Shown here one piece after another: positions 1-7,847 of a stretch of DNA of 64,000 nt. Made by a program: the position numbers and the translations under genes. Below the pieces are notes generated by a model. That model searched no databases, was not told the DNA's origin, and worked only from the letters and a program-made list of their open reading frames with translations. This DNA is from Asticcacaulis sp. ZE23SCel15 (GTDB lineage Bacteria > Pseudomonadota > Alphaproteobacteria > Caulobacterales > Caulobacteraceae): contig NZ_CP130044.1 in NCBI RefSeq assembly GCF_030505395.1, positions 419,001 through 483,000 on the forward strand. The letters are read 5' to 3'. Positions within the stretch are counted from its first letter, which is position 1. Each line of letters begins with the position of its first letter.

Positions 1-969
1 ATGATGAAGGTCATCTACGATGTCATTGCGCGCGATACGCTCATCGAAAAGGTTGACCGAGAACTGGCCAGATCGCTGCTTGATACGCTCCGACATCTAC
101 CCACCAATGTCTCAAAGCGTTTCCCTACGATGGGCGCAAAAGCCGCTGCGGAAATGGCGAAGGCCAATGGCCTGAAAGACCTGCTCGGCCCCATCAGCAT
201 CAATAAGTATATGGCGATCCTGTCCAGCATCATGAACTTCGCCTTGAACGAAGGCTATGTGGATCGCAATCCATGTCGCGGGCTTCGGGTTCTTGACCCG
301 GTGAAACTCAAAGACAAGCGAATGCCGTACTCCGATGATCAGCTACGCCGGATTTTCAGCAGCCCTATCTACACGACCGAGGCCGAAGCCTACCGCCATA
401 CAGCAAAGTTCTGGGTGCCTCTAATTGGCCTGTATTCGGGAATGCGGCTCAATGAAACCTGCGCGCTTGATACCGCCGATGTTGCGGAAATCGATGGCAT
501 CCTCGCGTTCGTGGTCAGCGAGAGTAGCGACAAGTCGCTCAAAACTGAGGCAAGCAAACGAATCATTCCTGTTCACAAAGACCTACTGGAAATGGGCTTT
601 GCCTGCTTTGTCGAACACCGCCGCCAAAGCGGTAAAAGGAAACTGTTCCCCGATCTAACCCGTGCGCCAAATGGCTCCTATAGCAAGGAGTTCAGCAAAT
701 GGTATTCCCGTTTTATGCGGAAAATTGGGGTTCAAAGAACGGGCGACAAGACCTGCTATCATAGCCATCGCCACGTGTTTCGAGATGCGTTGAGAAATGC
801 CAAAATCGAACACGAAATCAGCTTGGCATTAGGGGGTTGGACGAACACAAACAAAGGAAATGTTCATGCGAACTATGGCAACGGACACGATGTGCGGACA
901 TTGAAAACCGCCATAGATACAATATGTTACTCAAACCTCAGCTTGTTATCTCTTCTGGAAGGTCGATAG
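1..969 (+). CDS. Tyrosine site-specific recombinase (integrase), 5' end outside window
   Basis: Phage- or island-type integrase that cuts and rejoins DNA through a catalytic tyrosine. The C-terminal catalytic domain is intact: the first Arg is in SGMRLNE (about residue 149), the H-x-x-R box is in HSHRHVFRD (about 254-262), the later Trp is in GGW (about 280) and the nucleophile Tyr is in NYG (about 292). The open frame starts at base 1 and the arm-binding N-terminus typical of about 400-residue relatives is missing, so the gene probably begins upstream of the window. Its last 32 bases overlap the 3' end of the convergent HNH gene. It marks the region as a likely integrated island. Confidence 0.85.
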   Translation: MMKVIYDVIARDTLIEKVDRELARSLLDTLRHLPTNVSKRFPTMGAKAAAEMAKANGLKDLLGPISINKYMAILSSIMNFALNEGYVDRNPCRGLRVLDPVKLKDKRMPYSDDQLRRIFSSPIYTTEAEAYRHTAKFWVPLIGLYSGMRLNETCALDTADVAEIDGILAFVVSESSDKSLKTEASKRIIPVHKDLLEMGFACFVEHRRQSGKRKLFPDLTRAPNGSYSKEFSKWYSRFMRKIGVQRTGDKTCYHSHRHVFRDALRNAKIEHEISLALGGWTNTNKGNVHANYGNGHDVRTLKTAIDTICYSNLSLLSLLEGR

Positions 970-1603
970 ACACTTGTTTTATTATGCATCGAGTCATAGC
1001 AGCATACTGGGCGGACGGTGCGGCTTCTACCAAAAGTAAATCCTCATACAGAGCCCGTCTGACATTTATAGGTAAACTCACGTCCAAAATCTGTAGGAAT
1101 ATTGTCATGACCCTGTCCGCTCTTTCATTGCGTGTTTCTACGAGTTCTGCGCGATGAAGTCTGAGAATAGCGCGTGTGGCCAAACCAGACTGGGTGTTAG
1201 CGAAGATCATGCCCCCTAAAAAAACAAAATGCTCTTCAGGATTAACTTCGTATGGATCGATTATGCTCTCAACGTTTGGATCGTTGTTGGTCTTAAATTG
1301 GTTGCAGACCTCACATGCAAGTGTGAGGTTTTCCCACTCGAACGTCTTCTTCACATCAAGCGATTTTGGATAAATATGCTCTACGTCCCCATGATGGACA
1401 TGACGAAACTTACTTTCGCAATAGGCGCATTTTTCATGAGTTTCCAGAAGCAGTTCTGATTTAACATCAGGATGTCGATAGCGGCTTTTTTCGTATGCTG
1501 TAGGGGTCTCACCTGCATCCATCTTATCCTGCAAAACCTTAAGCCAACGAGCCTCGTTGTCTGTTAAAATTTGCGGCTTTGGTCGTTTTTCAAGCTTTAT
1601 CAT
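938..1603 (-). CDS. HNH endonuclease, PtuB/TIGR02646-like
   Basis: A 221-residue protein with a zinc-ribbon HNH nuclease core: CAYC (Cys59, Cys62), then DVEHIYPKS (His76), WENL (Asn92) and CEVCN (Cys97, Cys100, Asn101). This arrangement matches the HNH partner of Septu-type anti-phage pairs and of PtuAB-like retron effectors (family knowledge). Its start codon overlaps the stop of the upstream ATPase gene (ATGA, 1600-1603), so the two are translationally coupled and probably act as one complex. The residues after about 125 are a helical tail without a recognised motif. Base composition is AT-rich compared with the genes after 3.5 kb, consistent with transfer. A role in defence is inferred from pairing and context. 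Confidence 0.82.
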   Translation of the reverse strand: MIKLEKRPKPQILTDNEARWLKVLQDKMDAGETPTAYEKSRYRHPDVKSELLLETHEKCAYCESKFRHVHHGDVEHIYPKSLDVKKTFEWENLTLACEVCNQFKTNNDPNVESIIDPYEVNPEEHFVFLGGMIFANTQSGLATRAILRLHRAELVETRNERADRVMTIFLQILDVSLPINVRRALYEDLLLVEAAPSAQYAAMTRCIIKQVSIDLPEEITS

Positions 1604-2847
1604 TGCTTCGACATGCGGCTCAACAGATCGGAATAAAATTCGCCCAACCCCATGCTATTTAGGCGTAATCTCAACTCCGCAATTCTACCAGCATTCAAGT
1701 TTTCCAAGCTATATTCCGAAGCGATCTGTTCAATTTGATCCTCTGCCCATAAAGGCAGTGTTACCGGGACGCCGAGAACACTACGAAGAATTTCACTCGC
1801 TGGCCCTGCTTTATTCACATTATCAAGTTTTTCAGAATATACAGCGCTTTTAACACCCTCAAAAAACTCTCCATCCCTGTAACGCAAGGCGTATACATGT
1901 GAATCTCTAACGGATGAAACAACAAATGGACTATGAGTTGCAATAATTAGCTGCGCATTCGGAAATGCAGATATTAAATTGGATATGATATTTCTTTGCA
2001 TTGATGGGTGGAGATGATTTTCTGGCTCATCTATCAATACCGAAAATTCTGATTTTCCTCTTGAGTATAGGAATATTTGCCATGCAATATCTATAAGTGC
2101 CATCAAACCGCCAGACGCCGCATCGATCACAAATTCACCAGTTTTCGTGACTATAACAACATCTGGTATTCTGATACTTATATCTACAAATCCAATAGAT
2201 TTGGGTAGTATTTTAGCCAAAACTATTTTGAATTCTTCGTATGTTGCTTCCAACTCATCATTTTTTTGGACATTTTTGTTCCCCGGACCAAACGTAGCCA
2301 TTGAAATAATGGCCTCTTTAATCCTATAGACGGGGGAAAATTGAGTATAACCATTGTTATATTTATTCTGAACTTCTTGGCTATACGACTGATATGCCTG
2401 CTGTGCATTGATCGCATTAGTCGGAATGTTGGATATAGCCTGATAATTATTCACAGGCCTGTGAGACGCTATATACAACCCATCAACTGACATCATGTTC
2501 TCAATCTGGACGTTGTAACTAATCGAACCAGATTGGGGAATAATTATGCGAGAGCTATGATCGTTCCAATAATCGATACGACCAACACTTTGGGCATTAT
2601 TCTGTTCCGTCTCTTTTTTAGAGCGGTCAAAAAGTCCAAATATGTAGGACCATGTCCCAGTTTTTCCTGAAGCCACTGGTGTGGCAAGCAGACTGTAGTT
2701 CACGCCAAAATGCTGCGAGAGAATTCTCAACAAGGTGCTTTTGCCCGCACCATTCGACCCAGCCAAGATTGTCAGTCTTGGGTGGAACTCAAGCTGCACA
2801 TCATCGAACTGACGCCATCCCGCCACTTTCAGTGATTTGAACCGCAT
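1600..2847 (-). CDS. AAA/ABC-type ATPase, PtuA-like, partner of the HNH protein
   Basis: A 415-residue SMC/ABC-like ATPase. Walker A is GSNGAGKST (residues 30-38), an SGG signature-like element lies near residue 245, Walker B is LIDEPENHLHP (about 268-278) and the switch histidine is in ATHSPFVVSS (about 303). This is the OLD/RecF-like layout used by PtuA of Septu and by many defence ATPases. The central part (about 60-230) is variable and AT-rich. It is the first gene of a two-gene minus-strand operon with the HNH nuclease. No reverse transcriptase lies in view, so a plain Septu-like pair is more likely than a retron. A stand-alone OLD-type nuclease is unlikely because no Toprim domain follows. 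Confidence 0.8.
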   Translation of the reverse strand: MRFKSLKVAGWRQFDDVQLEFHPRLTILAGSNGAGKSTLLRILSQHFGVNYSLLATPVASGKTGTWSYIFGLFDRSKKETEQNNAQSVGRIDYWNDHSSRIIIPQSGSISYNVQIENMMSVDGLYIASHRPVNNYQAISNIPTNAINAQQAYQSYSQEVQNKYNNGYTQFSPVYRIKEAIISMATFGPGNKNVQKNDELEATYEEFKIVLAKILPKSIGFVDISIRIPDVVIVTKTGEFVIDAASGGLMALIDIAWQIFLYSRGKSEFSVLIDEPENHLHPSMQRNIISNLISAFPNAQLIIATHSPFVVSSVRDSHVYALRYRDGEFFEGVKSAVYSEKLDNVNKAGPASEILRSVLGVPVTLPLWAEDQIEQIASEYSLENLNAGRIAELRLRLNSMGLGEFYSDLLSRMSKQ

Positions 2848-3010
2848 TTACTTCCCCAAGTTTTTCGCAGCTTACGATTGCCTCAAAGCCTAATGCAAGC
2901 GTTTTCCCGACTATCCCCTGTACATGTTGGGGCACCTTCCATTTCACATAGAACATCTGGCCTCGGACGATTAGCCCAGAGCCTTTCCTGATGGTCTTAC
3001 GACGATGGGG
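2801..3010 (-). pseudogene. Remnant of an integrase N-terminus (DUF6538-like)
   Basis: In this minus-strand frame a stretch reads LIVRGQMFYVKWKVPQHVQG, which has the look of the N-terminal domain of phage-like integrases (RGxxYYVRRxVPxxLQ pattern). Homology stops after about 50 residues, near VGKT, and the frame then runs into the start of the ATPase gene, where it ends at 2801. No catalytic domain follows on this strand. The open frame upstream (to 3427) is low-complexity and passes through the GTGGCACA repeats, so it is probably not coding. The likeliest reading is a second integrase gene truncated by acquisition or rearrangement of the ATPase-HNH cassette. Confidence 0.5.
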
Positions 3011-3184
3011 AAAGATGATCGGCTCATGATCGCCCAGACCGTGCTTAAGCCTGTTTCCAGCATCCTGAGAGGGCTTCGTCGAGGCTTGTGCTGAAGGTCT
3101 CGTGCGGGCCGGGTTCTTCGCCTGCGGCCCTTCATGGGAAGGCTTGCGCCCCAATATTTCTAAGGACCGGGAATTATAGCCTTG

Positions 3185-3288
3185 GTGGCACAGTGAAGTG
3201 GCACAGTCGGAATCGTCTCCAACCCTTGTGGGATAAGGGTTTCCGAACGATGTAAAACTGTCTGGGTGGCACAGCGTGGTGGCACAAT
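3185..3288. other. Putative recombination (att-like) region with paired direct repeats
   Basis: Four copies of GTGGCACA occur as two pairs, at 3185 and 3198 and at 3266 and 3279. The spacing inside each pair is exactly 13 bases. Between the pairs lies a perfect inverted repeat, AACCCTT-N7-AAGGGTT (3221-3241). Seven-base arms around a seven-base centre match the geometry of a tyrosine-recombinase core site, and paired direct repeats on both sides resemble arm-type sites. The integrase remnant lies just downstream on the minus strand. That this is an attachment site is inference. Confidence 0.45.
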
Positions 3289-3558
3289 AACCGTCAAAAA
3301 AAGAGGGGCTTATAGCCTTCTCATTGATTTTGAACGATAAATTGTCGGGATTTGGGAGATTGGAGCGGATGGAGGGACCGGGCACCCGGTTCTTGGGTGC
3401 AGTCTTGGCAGCGATGATCTGGGGCATGATCGGCCTTCATGATGGGGAATCGGATGCCTCATCTGATCACGCCGCCAGATCGTTTACCATATGCCCCAGT
3501 GGGGTTGTCCGCGATAATCCGATGGACACGTTACGCCCAAGAGCCATACATATGAGAA

Positions 3559-4989
3559 ATGGCCTCTAAAACGACCCTGAACGCTGCTAATCTTGAAGCG
3601 CTTGGCGCGGAGCGTCTCTCTAACTTACTGATGGAAATCAGCGCCGGTGATGCAAATGCAAAGCGGCGACTTCGCATGGAATTGGCCGGTAAGGACAGCC
3701 CGGAAAAACTGATCGCTGAGATACGCAAACGCCTGACCTCTGTCTCTGAGGCTGAGACGAACATCGGGTGGCGCTCACTCAAAGCATTTCGCGCCGATCT
3801 TCAAAGCCTTCGCCAGTTAATTGAGGGACAGGTCGCGCCCGCTGCCCCTATTGAGGCGTTGGCCCTGATGGGACAATTGCTGGGCATGAGCAACCGCGTG
3901 CTTGAGCGAGCCAATGACAGTTCCGGTGAAACGCTAAACCTGTTCAGGCAGGCGGCGATTGTTTTCGGCGAGATCGCAGGACAGGCTAAGCCCGCCTTAG
4001 CCGATCTTGTTCCTCTGGCAGCGAACCTGTTGATTCATAGCGGCTATGGTCAGGCCGATAGTCTGGTGACCAGTCTGTCCTCAAGTTTGGGGTCGGAGGG
4101 GTTAAACGCGCTACGCTCACAGCTTGAAGCGTTGGCCGCCTTGCCTGAGAAGGCGATACCGCCCCCGACCCGACGCGGATCAAAATGGCGGCGCAATCGC
4201 ACGCTGGAATATAGTGCGGTCCGTCGTCGCGCACGTGGCGAAACGGTTCGCGTCGCGCTGGAAGCCATAGCTGATGAGTTGGGGGATGTGGACGCATATA
4301 TAGCGTTGCAGCCATCTCGACGGACCCTTGCAACAACGCTGCGCATTGCGGAGCGGCAGTTGCGCGCCGGACGCCCCGGAGAGGCACTGACCGCCTTGGA
4401 CAAGGTGACCGAGCCTCTGCGCGACCGGCCCGCGGAATGGACGAACCTGCGCATCGAGGCTCTACAAGCCGACGGGCAGAACGAGGCAGCACAAAGTCTC
4501 AGGCTGAGCACATTTCACGCGACTTTGTGCGCAAGTTTACTACGTGATTATCTCAAACGACTGCCCGACTTTGACGACATTGAAGCGGAAGACGAAGCTC
4601 TGGATCGCGCCATGGCGCACCCGGACGCCAGCCTTGCGCTTGATCTATTGATTTCGTGGCCGTCTCCGGAACGTGCCGCGAAGATGGTTCTTTTGCGCGC
4701 TAATAATATCAACGGGGAAAGTGAAGCGGCCTTAGTGGCCGCGGCGGATAGGCTGGCGCTGCGCTACCCTCTGGCGGCTACACTTTTGCTTCGAAAATGC
4801 GTTGAGGCGATCCTTCAAATGGCACGAAGCGACCGCTACAAAGCCGCCGCCGCGGCGGTTTGGGAAACGGAACGACTGGCAGCGCATAGCGATGATTTCG
4901 CCCAGTTTGAGGATCATACCGCATGGCTCAAGGCCCTGCGTGATACTTACCGACACAGACGGGATTTCTGGCAAGAAGTTGATGCCTGA
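3559..4989 (+). CDS. DUF6880 family protein
   Basis: A 476-residue, alanine- and leucine-rich, mostly helical soluble protein. The opening (ASKTTLNAANLEALGAERLS) and the following block (LLMEISAGDANAKRRLRMEL) match my recollection of the DUF6880 family found in Caulobacterales and sphingomonads. No signal peptide, membrane segment or catalytic motif is visible. Residues about 240-460 have a repeat-like helical-hairpin pattern reminiscent of TPR or HEAT folds. The biochemical role is unknown. It stands alone on the plus strand next to the att-like region, so it may be either island cargo or the first chromosomal gene after the island. Confidence 0.75.
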   Translation: MASKTTLNAANLEALGAERLSNLLMEISAGDANAKRRLRMELAGKDSPEKLIAEIRKRLTSVSEAETNIGWRSLKAFRADLQSLRQLIEGQVAPAAPIEALALMGQLLGMSNRVLERANDSSGETLNLFRQAAIVFGEIAGQAKPALADLVPLAANLLIHSGYGQADSLVTSLSSSLGSEGLNALRSQLEALAALPEKAIPPPTRRGSKWRRNRTLEYSAVRRRARGETVRVALEAIADELGDVDAYIALQPSRRTLATTLRIAERQLRAGRPGEALTALDKVTEPLRDRPAEWTNLRIEALQADGQNEAAQSLRLSTFHATLCASLLRDYLKRLPDFDDIEAEDEALDRAMAHPDASLALDLLISWPSPERAAKMVLLRANNINGESEAALVAAADRLALRYPLAATLLLRKCVEAILQMARSDRYKAAAAAVWETERLAAHSDDFAQFEDHTAWLKALRDTYRHRRDFWQEVDA

Positions 4990-5078
4990 GGCTATGAGTG
5001 CGCCGCTTAGTGTAACTGGCTTTGACGGCAAGGGTCCACAAAGATATTATTACGAACGACGGAGACCTCCGGTCAACG

Positions 5079-5231
5079 ATGATGGACATCTTGGATGTGA
5101 ACCGCAACGCAACATTAGGCGTGCTTACTGGAAACGCTAGTGACAAAATTCCAATGCGGTGTTGGGTGGGCAAAACTCAGTGCGCCAGCGAAGAAGAATT
5201 CAGAAAGCTAAGTGACGCCTACTTGAAATAG
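5079..5231 (+). CDS. Possible small hypothetical protein
   Basis: A 50-codon frame from ATG 5079 (tandem ATGs; a TTG start at 5022 would give 69 residues). The product is soluble, has two cysteines and ends in a charged helix. I recognise no family. It occupies much of the 305-base gap between the DUF6880 gene and arsC, where nothing else is visible. There is no clear Shine-Dalgarno, so this may be a chance frame or a gene remnant at the island edge. Confidence 0.25.
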   Translation: MMDILDVNRNATLGVLTGNASDKIPMRCWVGKTQCASEEEFRKLSDAYLK

Positions 5232-5294
5232 GGCCCTACCACTTCTTCGTGATAGCTCTTGGCAAAATAAAAATGACGCCCCCGCCCCTTAAAC

Positions 5295-5648
5295 CTACAA
5301 AATCTCCAGCAATCGCTCGACCGGGCGGGCGATGACCGCGCCCTTAGAGGTCACCACGATTGGGCGCTCGACCAGCACAGGCTCGCGTATCATGGCCTCA
5401 AGGATGGCATTATCACTGACGCCCGCCACCGTCAGGCCCAGTTCCTCGGCAGGCGTGCCTCTGGTGCGCAAAATATCGCGCGCGCCCACGCCCATGATTT
5501 TCAGCAGGCCCTGCAATTGCGGCTTGGTCCAACCAACCTTGCCATAGTCGATGATGGTTGGCTCAACACCCTGCGCACGGATCAGTTCAAGCGCTTTGCG
5601 TGAGGTGGAGCAGGTCGGGCGGTGATAGATAGTGACTTCGATGGCCAT
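5295..5648 (-). CDS. arsC: Arsenate reductase, glutaredoxin type (ArsC/YffB family)
   Basis: A 117-residue thioredoxin-fold protein, the normal length for the family. The N-terminal YHRPTCSTSRKAL carries the catalytic cysteine (about residue 13) in the C-x-x-S arrangement of glutathione/glutaredoxin-coupled arsenate reductases. The C-terminal RPVERLLEIL matches the conserved RP..(V/L)..L tail. The substrate may be arsenate, or unknown as in Spx/YffB relatives. AGGAA precedes the ATG. It lies downstream of an ArsR-type regulator on the same strand, with a 130-base gap that contains a palindromic repeat unit. The ArsR neighbour supports a metalloid role. Confidence 0.85.
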   Translation of the reverse strand: MAIEVTIYHRPTCSTSRKALELIRAQGVEPTIIDYGKVGWTKPQLQGLLKIMGVGARDILRTRGTPAEELGLTVAGVSDNAILEAMIREPVLVERPIVVTSKGAVIARPVERLLEIL

Positions 5649-5700
5649 TTTATTCCTGTGCGCTCAGACGCCGCGTAAGCTTACCTCGCTCATATTCAGC

Positions 5701-5726
5701 GCGCTAACGCTACGCTTTCTGAGCGC
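5701..5726. repeat. 26-base palindromic repeat unit, copy 1
   Basis: A unit beginning GCGCTAACGCT and ending CTGAGCGC, flanked by GCGCT/AGCGC inverted ends. A near-identical unit in the same orientation lies at 26669-26694, differing at about three positions. It sits in the arsR-arsC gap. Confidence 0.55.
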
Positions 5727-5779
5727 ATAAGCTCGGGCGGGCGGGCGCCCTTGCCGGACACGTCCGGAAGATTCGGGCT

Positions 5780-6112
5780 TTACGCGTTTTGTTTAAGCCA
5801 TGCCCGCAGCAATTCATAGGCTTCGGGCCGACCCTGCGCGCAGTCTTTCAGCAGAAACCCGATCATCTGTGAGAAATGCGCCATGTCGGCGCTATAGATG
5901 ATCGAGCGCCCTTCGCGGTGCGCGGTTAGCAACCCCGCGCCCGTCATGATGCTGAGGTGCGTTGAGGCGGTGTTGGCGGGCATATTGACCGCGCGCGCCA
6001 CCTGACCCGCAGCTATGCCACCGGGGCCAGCCGCGACAATGACCTGATACATAGCCAGCCGCCCAGGGTGCGCCAGTGCAAAAAGATTAACTACGGCATC
6101 ATCGGTGTTCAT
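5780..6112 (-). CDS. ArsR-family winged-helix transcriptional regulator
   Basis: A 110-residue protein with the ArsR/SmtB winged-helix layout: an N-terminal LFALAHPGRLAMYQVI helix, a recognition region AGQVARAVNMPANTASTHLSIM (about 35-57) and a wing LLTAHREGRSIIYSAD. It probably represses the downstream arsC-type gene on the same strand. The ELCVCD metal-binding motif of the classical ArsR group is absent; only one cysteine is visible near the C-terminus (about residue 92), so the inducer is uncertain. Some members without the classical motif sense arsenite through other cysteines, or sense other signals. Confidence 0.85.
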   Translation of the reverse strand: MNTDDAVVNLFALAHPGRLAMYQVIVAAGPGGIAAGQVARAVNMPANTASTHLSIMTGAGLLTAHREGRSIIYSADMAHFSQMIGFLLKDCAQGRPEAYELLRAWLKQNA

Positions 6113-6228
6113 GCGTTAAGTGTACATGAGATTTAGGGCACAAAAAGCGAAATAAGATAAAAAATTTCGTCTTTCTCGCGACTATGGAATTAAAAACCCG
6201 TAAGAATACAGTGCCTCGAACAATAATT

Positions 6229-7008
6229 TCAGTATGTATAGGCTCCGTCGATTGCGGCCCGAAGATCGTCGCTATAATTCCCAGCGTCTTTGAGCGCTTT
6301 TTTTAACTGCTGGGCCAAATGGGGTTTCAGGCACTTCATGGCAGGCTCAGGATCAATACCTTTGGCGGCGATATAAAGGGCGGCATCGAACACCAGGTCA
6401 CGTTCCGGCAAATAACCGCTTTTGCGGCCCTGCCACCCTTGCGTACCGGTTCCGGCATCTCGCCATTGCTCGAAAACAAAGGCGCTATTGGCCATAAACA
6501 CACCGAAACCCAGAAAGCAGGCGGTCTGATCCGTCAGAAATTCAATCTCTTCGGGCGCGCACGGTAAGGTATCCGCCACAGAATGCAGCAAATAATGGGC
6601 TAACTCATGCGCAAAGGTGGCGATCAGGTTTGCGGGCGTTTTCAGAAGCTGCGGAGCGTAGCTGATCTGAACCGGCCCCTGATGGTCATGCATGAACATA
6701 CCCAGCGGCGTTTGGCGGGACGTGGCCTGAACAAGATCGGCGTTAGGTTCATATATCTGAACATCACTGACCAGTTGAACCGGCCAGTCTTCCATGCCTG
6801 CATATTTTTTGACCTGAGCAAAAATAGCCTCGGCAAGGGCATGGCCAGTTTTATCACCTGTCACGAAAAACCCTGGCGTCGGCAGGATCATTTTTGTCTC
6901 AGTAAAACTGGGGGTGTTGGCGAGATTGCGAATTAGCCAGCACATATTGTCAACGTGCCATCGCGCCGTATCGTGATCCAGAAACGGCGCCTCTTTAAAT
7001 GGCCACAT
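6229..7008 (-). CDS. Hypothetical protein with a HEXXH zincin-like motif
   Basis: A 259-residue soluble protein of unknown function. FAHELAHYLLH (about residues 133-143) is a HEXXH zinc-metallopeptidase-type motif, and an acidic stretch, PEEIEFLTDQTACF, follows about 15 residues later and could supply the third ligand. No signal peptide or membrane helix is clear, so it is probably cytoplasmic. GGAG lies just before the ATG. It starts MWPFK, similar to the MWPL start of the unrelated protein at 37623-38159. It stands between ArsR and a phosphatase-fold arsenate reductase, but no functional link is evident. The peptidase assignment rests on the motif only. Confidence 0.65.
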   Translation of the reverse strand: MWPFKEAPFLDHDTARWHVDNMCWLIRNLANTPSFTETKMILPTPGFFVTGDKTGHALAEAIFAQVKKYAGMEDWPVQLVSDVQIYEPNADLVQATSRQTPLGMFMHDHQGPVQISYAPQLLKTPANLIATFAHELAHYLLHSVADTLPCAPEEIEFLTDQTACFLGFGVFMANSAFVFEQWRDAGTGTQGWQGRKSGYLPERDLVFDAALYIAAKGIDPEPAMKCLKPHLAQQLKKALKDAGNYSDDLRAAIDGAYTY

Positions 7009-7071
7009 GATGACTCCGCTGCGAAAACAACCTGAGCTTAATGCTGTTAAGCGAAAGGTGTTATGTGACCG

Positions 7072-7590
7072 TTAAGATGCCAGCCGGAAGGCTTCCTCGC
7101 CCATCCGCTCCAGACGACCGCGCAGCGGCATGAATGCCTTTAAGGCCTCATCCGACATCTGCGACAGCGTATCGATCCGGCTCGACAGACGCGCGAACAT
7201 GTCGCCATAAGCCTGCGCCACGACGCTTTTGGAATCGCTCAGATCGCTGGGGTCGGGCAGGAACCAGTCGATGACCATCGGCGCGCCCTTGAAATCCGGC
7301 CAGTGGCCGTCCTGCGGCACATGGTGCGACAGACGAAAGATGAAATCAAACACCGGCGCGTCATCGGCAACCATGGTCTCCACCGGCTTGGGCGACAGCT
7401 TTGAGAGGGTATAGTTGATCTTTTGCAGCAACCCGACGGCGAAAGGACTGATCAATCCGGCCGGCGTGATACCCGCCGAATGAGCCTCAAATCGCCCGGC
7501 CCCCAGCCGGTTCAACAGGGCCTCGGCCATGATCGACCGCGCCGAATTATGCTCACACAGGAACAAAACCTTATATGCCTGAAACCCCAT
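7072..7590 (-). CDS. Low-molecular-weight phosphatase-fold arsenate reductase-like protein
   Basis: Belongs to the LMW protein-tyrosine-phosphatase/thioredoxin-type ArsC superfamily. The N-terminal VLFLCEHNSARSIMAEALLN holds the C-x5-R phosphate-binding loop, and DWFLPDPSDL (about residues 109-118) carries the general-acid aspartate region (DPS). It would reduce arsenate with thioredoxin- or mycothiol-type chemistry, or act as a phosphatase. The start was set at 7590 because AAGGTGAGG precedes that ATG; an upstream start at 7632 adds 14 unlikely residues. It is the second ArsC-type protein within 2.5 kb and is evolutionarily unrelated to the glutaredoxin-type one. Confidence 0.8.
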   Translation of the reverse strand: MGFQAYKVLFLCEHNSARSIMAEALLNRLGAGRFEAHSAGITPAGLISPFAVGLLQKINYTLSKLSPKPVETMVADDAPVFDFIFRLSHHVPQDGHWPDFKGAPMVIDWFLPDPSDLSDSKSVVAQAYGDMFARLSSRIDTLSQMSDEALKAFMPLRGRLERMGEEAFRLAS

Positions 7591-7695
7591 GACGCCCTCA
7601 CCTTGATTATTTTGGGAACCCTTATCCCGCATAACAAGGTTACACCATCAGGTTTAGTTTAAGGTTTACAGACACGGTTAAGCAAAACTGAACAA

Positions 7696-7738
7696 GCGCA
7701 TGCCAAAAAGTGTGAAGCGGTTTTTGGAAACAATGCGC
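7696..7738. repeat. GCGCAT...ATGCGC palindromic repeat, copy 1
   Basis: Terminal inverted repeats GCGCAT/ATGCGC enclose CCAAAAA-GTGTGAAGCGG-TTTTTGG, itself an inverted repeat. Related units lie at 29460-29503 and 31690-31753. It sits between the arsC-like gene and ctrA. Confidence 0.65.
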
Positions 7739-7765
7739 GGTAAAAAACGCAAAGGGCATATAAAA

Positions 7766-7795
7766 AGCGCCCGTCGGGAGGGGCCGACGGGCGCT
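7766..7795 (-). terminator. Rho-independent terminator of ctrA
   Basis: A perfect 12-base stem (AGCGCCCGTCGG paired with CCGACGGGCGCT) with a six-base loop, followed on the minus strand by a run of T. It lies 52 bases after the ctrA stop codon. Confidence 0.88.
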
Positions 7796-7847
7796 CAGTC
7801 ACCTTTGCGAATCCGAAAGGTGATAACGTAATCTATGTATCCGTAGC

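Noticed and set aside
938-2847. Retron effector unit
   Set aside because: PtuAB-like pairs also serve retrons, but no reverse transcriptase or msr-msd-like structure is visible here; it could only lie upstream of base 1.
3185-3288. GTGGCACA repeats as sigma-54 -24 elements
   Set aside because: GG is not followed by GC at the required ten-base distance, so they are not -24/-12 promoters.
3324-3569. 81-codon plus-strand frame before the DUF6880 gene
   Set aside because: No ribosome site, low-complexity product, overlaps the DUF6880 start in another frame.
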